DNA of 64,000 nucleotides from Prorocentrum cordatum (GCA_963575745.1 CAUYUJ010007424.1:144501-208500); one strand, 5' to 3'; positions 42,336-53,955 are shown, counted from the stretch's first letter. The notes: generated from the letters alone by a model not told the origin. Numbers and translations: made by a program.

Positions 42336-43605
42336 AGGGCAGAGGGTGAAAATCCAAATGCCGTTTGTAAGGAGGTACAAAACACACAGACACAAAGAGT
42401 CGTCGATACCCATGAAAAGATAGCAAAATACGGGACTTGGCGGGGAAGAGCACCATCCGGAAAGCATGGACAAAATATGGGGAGTCTTGGGATTTGAAAA
42501 TGTGTATTTGTGTGTCTTGAGCCCCTCCCGTTTGGCCCCAAACATCGCCACCCGTCAGTTCCTCCCCCTCTTCCTCCCCATCCCTTCCCTCTCCGCCGCC
42601 TGCACCCATATGGGTTGCACTTTGGGCCCCCCACCCCAAGACAATGCTCAGGCCTTGGGGCCCACATGCGTCTCTTCTTGGGCCTGTTGTGCGCTTTCGG
42701 GACGCGCGAATTTCCGGCGAAGCATTTTTGTGTTGTGCGACCGTGCGGGAAGTCCGGAACCGTGCCAAAACGGAGCCCTGTTGGGCCGCCCTGGTGTCCT
42801 CTTGGAGCCGTCTTGGGGCACTCTTCAGCGCTCAGAAGGGCCTACTGTGAAGACTAGCCTGAGAAGCAACAAGCGTTGAGAAACCCAGGGTTTCGTCGGA
42901 TGATATCGCCCTCGGGGGCCTCAATCATGAGTTCTTTGGCAACGTCGAGCCGCGTTGGGGTTGTCGTGAGGCATGGAGCCGCATGATGGAGGCCATCTTG
43001 GAACAAGCCCGACCATCCGCCGCCATCTTGGAGGCCATTCGGGGCCACCTTGGAGCCGCCGAGACGACGTTGCGACGCCCGAGCCACTCCCGCCCCGCTC
43101 GAGCTTGAGACCCCCCTGCGTCCCTCGGAGAGGGGCCTGGGGAGGGGCAGGGCTGGACCTAAACGGCGTTTCGGCCATCCCGTGGCCCGTTTTGCGTTCC
43201 GTTTTGTTTTGCATTCAAGGCGAGCGAAGGCAAAACGAGGAAGAGCGAAAAACGAAACGAAAAGTATAAGACACCGTGTGGGCTCAGCCTTGGGGGGGGG
43301 GTAATCGGGCCGTGCCAAGGGGGGTCAGCACCGGGGGCGGGGGGGGGCACCAGCTCCTCTTGGAAATCGAGGCTCGGGGAGGAGGGATGATGTCATCGAG
43401 GATCGAGGAGGATCGAGGACCGAGGATCGAGGAGGAGGGGGAGGATCGATCCTGGAGGAGGTGTTGACGTTTGGGGCTGTCTCTGGGAGCCGTGGGGCGT
43501 CCAGGGGGCTGCGCTCCCTCGAGGAGTTGGCGACCCCCGTAGCGGTGACCCCCCTTGGCGCTGCCGGGGGAAGGACCTCACACGCCGCGTGGCCCCCGAG
43601 TGGTC
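42336..43605. other. No gene recognised; 3' flank, CTTGGAGCC words and GATCGAG repeat
   Basis: The first part may be 3' untranslated sequence. CTTGGAGCC-type words occur at about 42780-42850 and 42975-43075. A GAGGATC/GATCGAG repeat occupies about 43408-43457. No coding signal was recognised. Confidence 0.45.
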
Positions 43606-43607
43606 AG

Positions 43608-46023
43608 CGAATATTTTGTGGGAGTCAACTCGAACGTCTTCATGAGGACTGTCGTCGAGGCGTTCGGCGTGTTTGTGTTCAGCAGCCCGATCGCGTTCGG
43701 CCTGCAGAAGGTCCGCACGGGCCTCGGCAGGCTCTGCGAGGATCCCGGCGCAGACCTGGAGCAGGCCGCCGCCATCATCGCCAACAAGATCTTCAGAGTG
43801 GAGACGATGCTCTCTTGCCTGAAGGGTGAGCTCCGGGTGCGGTCCGAGGTGGGGAGGGTTGAGCTTGAGGATATGGCGGAGACTCGAAGGACAAAACGCG
43901 GTATAAGCAGAAATTTTCGGAGGCCCGCGCGAATCCCGTGGATCGGCGCTGGGCCCCCCTCCTCCCTGGCGCGCGTAGTGCGTCAGGGTTGGGGCTGGAG
44001 GAGCAGCCAGGGGGACCCAGCGCCGATCCAAGAAATCCTGGGGGATCTCAAGCGATCCCGTTTCTCCGTGGACCTCTCCCGGGGTGCGTTCTGACCAGAA
44101 CTTCGAGGCGAGTCAAGTCCAGCCGTGGCGACGAGGGCCTCCAGAGCCCCGAAAAAGGCAAGCGTCGCTCTTTTCCTCCAGTAGCGGCATAGCGGAGAGA
44201 AAGTCCAGTCCAGTCCAGTCCAGAAGCCTTGCGCCAGCCACAGCGCGTGAGCAATGAGTGAAACATGTGCACGGAAGCGGATGCCTTCAGCACGCCTTCA
44301 GCGTGGAGGGAAAGGTATCGGTAGATCGGTACCTCTTATTCCGCGACGTTCCGAAAGTTTATGCTTGCGCCGTGCGTTGTGCTTCGAGGCAGACCCGCCT
44401 GGGCCTCCCGAGCGCCAGCCCTGAGAGTAGCGCCCTGGTCTGCGCCGCCGCGGCCTACTTCGCCCACGCCCGCGACGACGAGGCCGCCACGAGGGCCCTC
44501 GAGGAGTCAGAGGAACAAATATACACACGGATCATTTCTAAGTATTTGAAAGTTCTTTGATTTTGGGGGGGACCAAGATCCTTTCATTTCTAAGTGTTTT
44601 ATCCTGGGCCTCTTCCTGGCCAGTGGGGGGCCAGGAACAATTAGAAACGAGCACAGTCAGAAATGAGTACGATTAGAAATGAACGACGCGTAATCAATAC
44701 ACGACAAAGATGCCCCCGAAAGGAGAGTCCTCGATTTGGCCAGGGAGCGCGCCGATCCTGTGCGGAAGGGGGACCCGTCGATAGCCACCCGCTTTAATCC
44801 ATGTCTGCCCTTTGTCGAGACTTGTCCTGGTCGCCAGAAGTCTGGGTCCGTTGCTACCTTCGCGAGGAGCAACAAGTTATCCTGGCGAAGAAACCAACCA
44901 TATGCAGTTGTGAGTACCGTTGTTGCGGGTATCGCCTATCGGGGGATCTCCTCATGAGGCCATGAAGAATGCGAAGGGTGTGCCGATGTGGGGCGGGGCC
45001 GCCATGTGGGCGCCGCCACTGGTGCTGTTCAGGCGGAGCGCACAACGGGGCCGCGAAAAGTGTGAGGGGTGCGCCGCAATGGGGCGTGACCGCCACTGGG
45101 CGGGCCCTTCGGTGGAGCTCCCTATGGGGCCACGGAGCGTTGTCTTCGGTGGGGGTGACGCATGCGAATACAGCCACTGGAGCCTTCGGTGGAGCTCCCT
45201 ATGGGGTCACGAAGCGCTGTGCTGGGTGGTAGGAACGCATGCGAACACCGCCACTGGGGCCTTCGGTGGAACTCTTTAGTTAAGAGGCCATGAAGCTCGA
45301 TACTGGATGGGGGAAACGCGTTCGAACACCGCCACTGCAGCCTTCGGTGGAGCTCCCTGTAGGGCCACGAAACGCCGTACTGGGCGGGAGTGACGCATGC
45401 GAGAGCAACCACTGTGGCCTTCGGTGGAGTTCCCTATGGGGCCACGAATCGCTGTACTGGGTGGGGCTGGCGCGTGCGAGTGGTGCCACTGGGGCCTTCG
45501 GTGGAGCGCCCTACTGGGCTACGGAACGCTGTACTGGGCGGGGATGACGCATGCCAGCGGTGCCAGTGGGGCTTTTGGTTGAGCTCCTTACAGGGCCACG
45601 AAATGTTATACTGGATGGGTGAGACGCATGCGGGCGGTGCCATTGGGGGCTTCGGTGGAGTTCCCTATGAAGCCACGAGTCGCTGCACTGGGTGGGGGTG
45701 ACGCACGCGGGCGGTGCCAGTGGGGCCTCCAGTGGAGCTCCCTATGGGGCTACGAAGCGCTGTACTGTGTGGGGGTGGAGCATGCGAGCGGTGCCAGTGG
45801 GGCCTTCGGTGGAGCTCCCTATGGGGCCACGGAGCGTTGTCTTCGGTGGGGGTGACGCATGCGGGCGGTGCCTTGGGACCTTCGGTGGAGCTCGCTATGG
45901 GGCCACGAAGCGCTGTGATGGGTGAGGGTGACGCATGCGGGCGTCGCCACTGGGGCCTTCGGTGGAGCTCGCTATGGGGCCACGGGGCGCTGTACTGGGT
46001 GGGGGGTGGGTGATGATGCTTAC

Positions 46024-46116
<93 letters not shown>

Positions 46117-47461
46117 AGTGGAGGGAGGAGAAGGGGGAGGAGAAAAGAGTGAGGGACGCGGGGCGCTGTCTTTTCAAAACGGGGACCCAACACCACACAA
46201 TGGTTTGGAACAAGATACACGTAATTTCTAGGAGGTTCGCGCGGAGTTCGTGGGTCGGCGCTGGGGGCGCCACCAGAGGGTCGCCCAGCGCCGATCCAAG
46301 AAATCCGCGCGGACCTCCCAGAAATTATGTCTGTACCGCTGCTCGTTCGTTCAAGGAGTGGGCCTCGATGCGCGCGGTCGGCTTGCTCGAGAGGCACATC
46401 GAGGCCCGGCACATCACGTCGGAGATGCTCTTCTCGAAGGGGAGAGGTCGGCATAAGCACCTTAAGGTCGGCACCTAGGGATATGTCTCAAGCTGGCATA
46501 ACAGGGGCTAAGTCGACCCTACCCCAGGCTTCGAATGGACCAGGAATTTGGGGCAGAACTCTGGGATATAGGACAGGGGTGCATCCATCCTCGATTGGGG
46601 TGCATCCGATGGACCCCCCTGGGATGTATCCCGAGTTTCATCTCGAACGCATGTTTTCCAAACGCACTTTTATATTGCTACTACCCGGTACCCCTTGTAG
46701 TGCCGCTCCTCTCTCTATGTCCCGTCTTCGCCCCTATGTCTCTCGCGGGTGTGCCGTCGCTCAAGTTTCGGCTCGAGGATTTCCAGAGAAAGTTGCGAAC
46801 TTTCAGGATTTTGTATCGTACCGCGGGGGGAACAGATCCTTCCGCTTCTCGAGCTGACGCTACGAAATTGTGGTGGTAAGGAGTGGCCGCACTCGTCGTT
46901 TGGAACGCTGGCGACGTCGCGGACGAGGGCCACGCTCTCAGGGCGGCAGCCGAGGAGGCAGAACTTTTCGACGAGAACGATTTCGAGCCGGTCGAGGGTA
47001 TCGTTGTGAAGGGTACCACAGCTGTTGTCCTGATGGCGCCTCGGTCGCGGTAGAACAGGATATACTACAAGACGGGCCCTTCCCAAGGGGTAGTGATGCT
47101 ACTCTGTCGCGGGCCGGGAAGTCGAACAGCATTACGTGGACAGCGTGAGACCCGACCCTGGGAGCGCAGATCATCAATGCGCGCGACAAGGAAATAGCGT
47201 TCACGAAGCCACTCAAGGAGCTGTCCTGGACAGAGCGCCCATGGCTGAGTGGATCAAGCAGGGACAGGGTGCTGGCGGCCTCAGCGGGGCTCATATCCCG
47301 ACGGGGGCTGGAGGCCGAGGAGGCGAAGCCGTCCGCCGCGAACAAAGCGAGGTTCCAGAAGAAGAAGAAGAAGCTAAGCAGGAAGACGGACCTCTACGAC
47401 TGGCCCAAGAGTGGCGTGATGAACGCGTTCGATTTCTTCTGGATACGGAGGCTGGCGGGAG
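43608..47461 (+). CDS. Five-exon coding chain, unknown function
   Basis: Function not recognised. The exons were inferred from composition and splice-phase agreement. Exon 1, about 43608-43825 (VNSNVFMRTVVEAFGVFVFS, later AAAIIANKIFRVETMLSC), ends at G|GTGAGC, phase 1. Exon 2, about 44358-44512 (PESSALVCAAAAYFAHARDD), ends phase 0 before GA. Exon 3, 46356-46446 (MRAVGLLERHIEARHITSEM), ends at G|GTCGGC, phase 1. Exon 4, 46881-47012 (GVAALVVWNAGDVADEGHAL), ends at G|GTACCA, phase 1. Exon 5, 47150 to about 47461, has TLGAQIINARDKEIAFTKPL and a lysine run near KKKKKLSRKTDLYDW. Each junction keeps the frame. Introns 1-2 carry two palindromic elements and array copy C. The upstream start is not found, so the chain is probably 5'-incomplete. 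A next exon is likely at 49702. It could instead be a spliced gene of the adjoining retroelement. Confidence 0.5.
43911..44050. mobile_element. Palindromic intron element, copy 2
   Basis: The left arm AAATTTTCGGAGGCCCGCGC then GTGGATCGGCGCTGGG is complementary to the right arm GACCCAGCGCCGATCCAAGA then AATCCTGGGGG. It lies between exon 1 and exon 2 of the five-exon chain. Confidence 0.8.
44203..44224. repeat. (GTCCA)n pentanucleotide
   Basis: Four to five clean copies of GTCCA. Confidence 0.9.
44513..44880. other. Intron sequence, no exon recognised
   Basis: Short TTTCTAAGT/AGAAATGAG words recur in both orientations (44530-44690), suggesting a weak stem. Otherwise unassigned. Confidence 0.4.
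44881..46209 (-). mobile_element. 77-bp-array element, copy C
   Basis: The reverse right end is at 44881 (CCTGGCGAAG, ACCAACCATATGCAGTTGTG). About 14 units spaced 77 bp follow (for example 45115, 45192), then a clean (GAT)n microsatellite (46010-46116), then the left end (CAAAACGGGGACCCAACACC, ACAATGGTTTGG). The microsatellite takes the place of the pyrimidine tract in other copies. It lies in the inferred intron between exons 2 and 3 of the five-exon chain. Confidence 0.85.
46010..46116. repeat. (GAT)n microsatellite
   Basis: More than thirty nearly uninterrupted GAT triplets. Confidence 0.97.
46222..46327. mobile_element. Palindromic intron element, copy 3
   Basis: It is the most compact copy: left arm TAATTTCTAGGAGGTTCGCG to GGTCGGCGCTGGG, right arm CCCAGCGCCGATCCAAGAAA to GCGGACCTCCCAGAAATT, with almost no loop. 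The right end is followed by a pyrimidine-rich stretch and CAAG, 28 bases before exon 3 of the five-exon chain. Confidence 0.85.
46447..46880. other. Inferred intron, nothing else recognised
   Basis: Bounded by G|GTCGGC and GTAAG|GA with matching phase. No repeat or mobile element stands out. Confidence 0.4.
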
Positions 47462-47479
47462 GCGCACTGGCGGTCTTTT

Positions 47480-49620
47480 TTCCCAACCATCCTGTGGTGT
47501 TGGGTCCTCGTTTTGAAGAGACGGTGCCCGCGTCCTCTCCTCTCCTCCTCTTCCCCCTCCTCCCTCCTCCCCCTCCTTGCCTCTGCTCTCGGCACACCTC
47601 TCACGCGTTTCGTAGCCCCATAGGGAGCTCCACCGAAGGCCCCAGTGGGGGTGTTCGCATGCGGTTCCCCCACCCAGGGCAGCGTTTCGTGGCCCCATAG
47701 GGAGCTCCACCGAAGGCCCCAGTGGGGGTGTTCGCATGCGGTTCCCCCACCCAGGGCAGCGTTTCGTGGCCCCATAGGGAGCTCCACCGAAGGCCCCAGT
47801 GGGGGTGTTCGCATGCGGTTCCCCCACCCAGGGCAGCGTTTCGTAGCCCCATAGGGAGCTCCACCGAAGGCCCCAGTGGGGGTGTTCGCATGCGGTTCCC
47901 CCACCCAGGGCAGCGTTTCGTAGCCCCATAGGGAGCTCCACCGAAGGCCCCAGTGGGGGTGTTCGCATGCGGTTCCCCCACCCAGGGCAGCGTTTCGTGG
48001 CCCCATAGGGAGCTCCACCGAAGGCCCCAGTGGGGGTGTTCGCATGCGGTTCCCCCACCCAGGGCAGCGTTTCGTGGCCCCATAGGGAGCTCCACCGAAG
48101 GCCCCAGTGGGGGTGTTCGCATGCGGTTCCCCCACCCAGGGCAGCGTTTCGTGGCCCCATAGGGAGCTCCACCGAAGGCCCCAGTGGGGGTGTTCGCATG
48201 CGGTTCCCCCACCCAGGGCAGCGTTTCGTGGCCCCATAGGGAGCTCCACCGAAGGCCCCAGTGGGGGTGTTCGCATGCGGTTCCCCCACCCAGGGCAGCG
48301 TTTCGTGGCCCCATAGGGAGCTCCACCGAAGGCCCCAGTGGGGGTGTTCGCATGCGGTTCCCCCACCCAGGGCAGCGTTTCGTGGCCCCATAGGGAGCTC
48401 CACCGAAGGCCCCAGTGGGGGTGTTCGCATGCGGTTCCCCCACCCAGGGCAGCGTTTCGTCCCCCATAGGGAGCTCCACCGAAGGCCCCAGTGGGGGTGT
48501 TCGCATGCGGTTCCCCCACCCAGGGCAGCGTTTCGTGGCCCCATAGGGAGCTCCACCGAAGGCCCCAGTGGGGGTGTTCGCATGCGGTTCCCCACCCAGG
48601 GCAGCGCTTCGTGGCCCCATAGGGAGCTCCACCGAAGGCCCCAGTGGGGGTGTTCGCATGCGGTTCCCCCACCCAGGGCAGCGTTTCGTGGCCCCATAGG
48701 GAGCTCCACCGAAGGCCCCAGTGGGGGTGTTCGCATGCGGTTCCCCCACCCAGGGCAGCGTTTCGTAGGCCCCATAGGGAGCTCCACCGAAGGCCCCAGT
48801 GGGGGTGTTCGCATGCGGTTCCCCCACCCAGGGCAGCGTTTCGTGGCCCCATAGGGAGCTCCACCGAAGGCCCCAGTGGGGGTGTTCGCATGCGGTTCCC
48901 CCACCCAGGGCAGCGTTTCGTGGCCCCATAGGGAGCTCCACCGAAGGCCCCAGTGGGGGTGTTCGCATGCGGTTCCCCCACCCAGGGCAGCGTTTCGTGG
49001 CCCCATAGGGAGCTCCACCGAAGGCCCCAGTGGGGGTGTTCGCATGCGGTTCCCCCACCCAGGGCAGCGTTTCGTGGCCCCATAGGGAGCTCCACCGAAG
49101 GCCCCAGTGGGGGTGTTCGCATGCGGTTCCCCCACCCAGGGCAGCGTTTCGTGGCCCCATAGGGAGCTCCACCGAAGGCCCCAGTGGGGGTGTTCGCATG
49201 CGGTTCCCCCACCCAGGGCAGCGTTTCGTGGCCCCATAGGGAGCTCCACCGGAGGCCCCAGTGGCTGCTCTCGCATGCGGTTCCCCCACCCAGGGCAGCG
49301 CTTCGTGGCCCCATGGGGAGCTCCACCGAAAGCCCCCGTGGCGCAGTTCGCATGCGCTTCCCCCACCCAGGGCAGCGTTTCGTGGCACCATAGGGAGCTC
49401 CACCGAAGGCCCCAGTGGCGCAGTTCGCATGCGGTTCCCCCACCCAGGGCAGCGTTTCGTAGCCCCATAGGGAGCTCCACCGAAGGCCCGCCCCGGTGGC
49501 GCAGTCCGCATGCGGTTCCCCCATCCAAGGCAGCGCTTCGTGGCCCCATATGGAGCCCCACCGAAAGCGGCACCCACAACGCGTTACCAACAATTGCTTA
49601 TGGTTGGGTCTTTCGCCAGG
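47480..49620 (+). mobile_element. 77-bp-array element, copy D
   Basis: The left end TTCCCAACCATCCTGTGGTG then GGGTCCTCGTTTTGAAGAGA is followed by a pyrimidine tract and about 25 highly uniform 77-bp units. These carry GTGGCCCCATAGGGAGCTCC, ACCGAAGGCCCCAGTGGGGG and CGCATGCGGTTCCCCCACCC. The right end is ACCAACAATTGCTTATGGTT then GGGTCTTTCGCCAGG. A few units have small deletions (near 48466, 48592). It sits between coding-like exons that end at 47461 or 47472 and begin at 49702 or 49620, phases agreeing in both pairings. The array lacks stop codons in the minus frames, giving spurious frames of 658-812 codons. Confidence 0.95.
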
Positions 49621-49701
49621 ATAATTTTTGGTTGGGAGACGTGGAAGTTCTTCTTGTTGGGCTCGGTGCCGCATGTCAGTATGATTCGTTCTTGGCGGCA
49701 G

Positions 49702-50289
49702 GAGAGCTCGCCGAGGAAGCACACGGGTGGCGCGAGAAGGCCGAGGAGATGCACGAGTCAGGGGAGCTCGAGCAGTTCGTGACCTCAGTGGGCATCGCGG
49801 TGTCGGCTCCACTCCTGGGCTATAAGCTGTTACTTGGGGGATGGCTTGCCAAGCTGGGAAGGGGCGGAAGCAATGACAGCGAGAGCGAGGCGTCCGATTC
49901 CGATTTCGCGAACGGCACGGTGGTGGCTGACTCAGACGACGAGCCAGACTCTCGGCGCTTGTTCGCGCAGCTGGCGCGGGGGCAGAACGCGCCCCAAGCG
50001 CCCGCTGCTTCGCTCGCGGACCTGGTCAAGATGAAGGCCGACAGTGGGGCCGACGAGGCAGCGGGCACGACGAAGAAGAAGCTCAGTTTTGACACCGACG
50101 AGGGCGAGGCGCAGACCCGCGTCAAGCCGACAGACGCGCAGATCGATTACTTCATCAAGAAGCTGCAGGAGCACGAGGCGACGGTCTCGGCCGACTCCGC
50201 GGCGGGGGCGAGGGGCGGCCCCGCGCCAGCGACGCCGCCTCGGGGGCGGCGGGGAGTTGGGAGACAATTTCCTCGCTGGGGAGCTCTAG
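49702..50289 (+). CDS. Acidic exon, unknown function
   Basis: Function not recognised. From acceptor AG at 49700-49701 the frame reads GELAEEAHGWREKAEEMHES, then VTSVGIAVSAPLLGYKLLLG and GWLAKLG (amphipathic or weak membrane segment). A Ser/Asp cluster follows (SNDSESEASDSDFANG), then LFAQLARGQNAPQAP and PTDAQIDYFIKKLQEHEATV. It could follow exon 5 of the upstream chain: phase 1 with a GC donor at 47461, or phase 0 if the exon starts at 49620. It could also be the first open frame (gag-like) of the retroelement relic that follows. The frame is open to 50498, but coding character fades or shifts frame after about 50230, so the end is uncertain. Confidence 0.4.
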
Positions 50290-51357
50290 CGCAGGCGGGG
50301 CGGCGGCGAAGTTGGAGACCGAGGCTCGCAATCCCACTGGGGGGCTCCTGGCCACACGGAGGTCCCATCGGGAGGTTGGCGGCGCGCGTGTCGGTGGAGT
50401 TCGGGCTCGCGCGGCCCCTGCACTGCTGGCCCGCCGGTACAAGTGAGGGCGGGGCGCTAGGGCGGAGCTCGAGGACTGGCCGAGGTCGGAGGGGCTGACG
50501 AAGTGCTCGATCGCCTCCGAGATCCACGCGCCGGCGGCCGCGCTGGACGAGGCGATGCCCTGCGGGGGGGCCGACGCGCTGATCATCTCGCAGGCGGCGG
50601 ACCTGACCTGCCTCGGGATCTACTCGATTCTCCCAAGCCGACCCCCCGCTCTGCGCGGCTGCGCCGGGGCGGGGCATCGCTGGCGCAAAGGTCGCGGCAA
50701 GGAGGCTTGCGGCGCTTCCTTGCCAAGCCGACGCGAAGGGCGCAAGTCCGCGTAGCTTCCTCTTCCGCGGGTTCAGCGAAGTTCGGGCGGCTGCGAGAGG
50801 GAAGGACTTCGTGCGACGGCGCTCGAGCTTGGCGCTGTTCAGCATCACCCTCCCGGCTCTCTTTGAGCACTTGCATATCAGGAGGTCGACGAGTACGCAG
50901 TTGGCCATCGCTCGTCGGGGCCATGGAGTCCAGTTGTCCCCCAGTTCCTCCGGCGGAGGTGTCGGGCCGTCAGCGGGGCCCTCTTCGGGCCCCCATTCCC
51001 ATCGTTCGGGGCAGCGGGGGCTTCCGGCGCGAAGCTGTCAGAGGCGCGGCCGAGGGTTACCTTGGAGAAGGCCGTCGCGGGCCATTGCTGCCACTCGTGT
51101 TTGGCGCGTGGACGCGCCCGCGTTCTGGAGGAGCTTCAGGGGCGCCCCTCACAGGAGGCCACGGTCGCGCGCAACTCCATTGCAGCGCACCGTCGTCAAC
51201 GAGCTGCGGGACAGGCAGGCGGAGAGAGCCAGCTGGGGAGGCATCATCGACGGCGGGGCGGTACTCCGCCGTCTTGGGAAATTGCAAACGATGGGCTACG
51301 GCGCGTCGGAGAAGATGAAGAAAGGCACGGGCACGATCAAGACGGCGATATGTGCGA

Positions 51358-52283
51358 CTTGATAGCGGACCAGGCCTCGGCGCCGAAGGCAGGAGCGAAG
51401 GGCCTCGGCGCGCGCCCCCTTGCGCGCACGGCGCTGCCTTGCCTCGAGAACGCGGCGGGGCCCATGCTTAGGTGCGACGACCAAGTGGGCTGGGACAAGT
51501 ACCAGCAGACGGTGAGCTACAGCGACCCTGGATGGAAAGTGAAGTCGAGCCGGTCGGCGCTTTCGCTCAAGATATGCGAAGCTGGCATGCTCAGTTATGT
51601 CGAGGAGGTGGGGGAGTTCGCGGGGGTTCGCACGGTGGCGAAGAACCTAGAGGAAGGGGAGTTTCACGGTCATCAAGGCGTCTCGACTTGTCTGGGATTG
51701 CCGTCGTCTCAACTCGAGGTTCATGGAGCTTCCGCGGACGGGCCTCGGGCCACCGAGCGCGCTAAGCGGGCTGGACCTGCCGCCCGATTTCCAAAGAAAG
51801 AAGGAGTTGTGTGCTTTTTTTTCGGGCGACATCCCAGACCAGTTCTACAGGCCGAGGTGGGCGGGCAGGTAGCAGAGCAGAGTGCTCTGGATGACGCTAC
51901 ACCGAGCGAGCTCTGGGAGTACGCGAAGGCGCAGGGCAAGGAGCTACAAGTGCCTCGGGTGGGGCAGATTTGGGTCGGAGCCATCGCCCCCGTCATCGGG
52001 CGCCCTTGGGCTGTCTTCCTCGCCCATCTTGATGCTGCGCATCGACGAACGACATTGAAGTGGACAAGGAGGCCGCGAAGCGGGTGCTGATGGAGACGGT
52101 CCTCGAGGTACACAAGGAGGAGCGGGGGCCTGGGCTGCAGCGAGGGCAGGGCATCACGGCGAGGGGTCGCCCGCACCAGGCGACGGTTCATCCCGAGAAG
52201 CTGAGGGAGCGGGTCCTCGCGACGGAGGCGCTTGCGGCGAAGCCCTTCGCGTCGCTTGCGAGGCTCTCGTCGCTCCTGGGCAC
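51358..52283 (+). pseudogene. Reverse transcriptase relic
   Basis: The best frame carries ICEAGMLSYVEEVGEFAGVR, an N-terminal finger-like segment. Another frame near 51825 carries FSGDIPDQFY, matching a palm motif-A pattern with its Asp. ALDDATPSELWEYAKAQGKE, VGAIAPVIGRPWAVFLAHL and VDKEAAKRVLMETVLEVHKE follow in alternating frames. The segment where the catalytic Y-x-D-D should lie (about 52120-52170) does not show it. The family role is cDNA synthesis; this copy is inactive. The assignment depends on motif order with the RNase H and recombinase behind it. Confidence 0.5.
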
Positions 52284-53732
52284 GTGGACTTGGACGTTCA
52301 CGATCTGCCGCTCGGGTCTGCCATCCTGGACTCCATCTGCAAGTGGATCAACGAGCGCGACAAGGCCCGGGACGAAGTCCTACCCCTGTCGAACCGCGCA
52401 GTCTCGGAGCTGACGGCGCTAGCCAACCTCTGCGTCTACTTCGCGGCGAATCTGGAGGCGGAGTGGGCCGCGCAGGCCCGCGCGAAGGATGCGTCGGAGT
52501 TCAGCGACGGGGCGGTCGCGACGGAGGTGGCCGCCAGCGAGCGCAGGCGGGAAGTGGCCAAGAGCGATTTCCAGACGCGGCCCGTCAGGGCCGAGGAGGC
52601 CGTCGCCGCGGCAGAGGACGAGGTCGCGGGGGCAGGGGAGGAGGACGACGAGCCTGTTGGGCCGCCAGCGGGAAGGCCAGGATTCCCAGAGTTGTCGAGC
52701 GAGGTCGAGAGGGCCAGCGACGACGTGGGGGCCTTTCTATCATATGCGGTGCGAGGCCTCCGACATGCTGGGAGGGTTGTCTTACGAGCTCCTGGAGCCG
52801 AGAGGCCGGGGCTTCTCTCCGGTCGGATTCGGAGGCGCTGGTGGTGGCGCGTCCATCTGGCGCCGTCTGGGTCTCCTGCGGAGCGGCAATTGGCTTTCGA
52901 GGTGGCGAAGCTCTTCCACGGGGAGGGGCTCATCTTCACGGCAGTGGTCAAGATGGACGGGGGGTACGGTAACCTTTGGAGCGAGCTGAGCAAGCTGGAC
53001 GAGGTCCTCTGCTTCCAGACGGAGTTTGGGGAGGGCACGGCGACGCCGCTGACGAACGACGGGCGGTTCGAGACCCTGCAGCGCGAGAAGATCGGCGAAG
53101 TAGAGCGCGTGAACGCCGCGAGGTTCAGGTACATCGCGAGGTGGAGGTCACGCCACCGCGAGGCGGTGGCCAAGATCGAACCATGCCGGAGCACGATCGG
53201 GGGCGGGGTTCAGGCGCGGTTCGAAGGTGGCGTCCTCGAAGTCGTCAAGCGGCGCGGGCAAGCCTTGCCCGCGTAATTGCAGTGGGCGAAGGAGGGGAGG
53301 TGGTCCTTGCTCTTGAAGGGGCTATGGCGCCGGGAGGAGCACAACAACACATTTGAGTTGAGGACGATCGCGGCACTGTTCCGACACTTGCCGTGTACGA
53401 GGCGCACGCGGGGGAGGCGCGCGCTGGTTTTCTCTGATTCCTTGGTCGCCATGGGCGCGCTGTCGAAGTGTCGCTCATCAGCGTCGGAGCTACTGCCATT
53501 GGCCCGCCAGGCTGCGGCGGCGGCCCTAGTCTCCGGCATCAAGCTGCACTTGAGGCGGGTGGCGCCCGAGGACAACGTAGCGGACGGGTCGAGCAGGGGC
53601 CTGGACATCGACGCGGCAGAGGCGACGAAGCAAGAGCACACGTGGAGACATGCGCCGCAGGCGTTGCGCATTTTCTTTGGTGGGAGGAACGAGGCGACTA
53701 TTGGGTCGACGGCGGCTTCGAGCGGGCCATGA
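52284..53732 (+). pseudogene. RNase H relic in two frames
   Basis: The frame 52284-53276 begins with DVHDLPLGSAILDSICKWIN and LANLCVYFAANLEAEWA, then AKDASEFSDGAVATEVAASE, the usual first RNase H strand with its Asp. Near 53277 the reading moves to FELRTIAALFRHL (Glu), RALVFSDSLVAMGALSK (Asp) and LRRVAPEDNVADGSSRGLD. The last ends in the N-AD-SR signature common in DIRS-like and related RNase H domains. The domain is split by a stop at 53274-53276 and by roughly 170 codons of acidic insertion after the first strand. Confidence 0.65.
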
Positions 53733-53789
53733 CCGACGGCAGCAAGAGCCACGGCGGCGAGGACTCCGGGCGTCGTCGCCTGTTTTGCT

Positions 53790-53955
53790 TCGAGGGCGTT
53801 AGATCGCAAGTCCATACGCAGCCCCGTTTCGGGGAAGGCGCCCTGGTTCGGTCGCCATGTCTTTTGCTGGGCCTCGAGGGCTCTAGATGGCAAGTCCAGG
53901 CGCAGCCCCGTTTCGGGGGAAGCGCCCTGGTTCGGTCGCCACGTTCCTCGCTGGG
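53790..53955. repeat. 81-bp tandem duplication
   Basis: Two consecutive copies share GGGC-TTAGATCGCAAGTCC / GGGCTCTAGATGGCAAGTCC, CGCAGCCCCGTTTCGGGG and GCGCCCTGGTTCGGTCGCCA. They lie between the RNase H and recombinase parts of the relic. Confidence 0.9.

Noticed and set aside
47620-49560. Regular 77-bp array resembling a CRISPR or satellite array
   Set aside because: Units are contiguous with no unique spacers, no cas genes are present and the setting is eukaryotic.
47291-49812. Minus-strand open frames of 762, 812 and 658 codons
   Set aside because: They read the same 77-bp array in three frames. The unit simply lacks stops on that strand, and there is no start context, domain or variation pattern of a protein.
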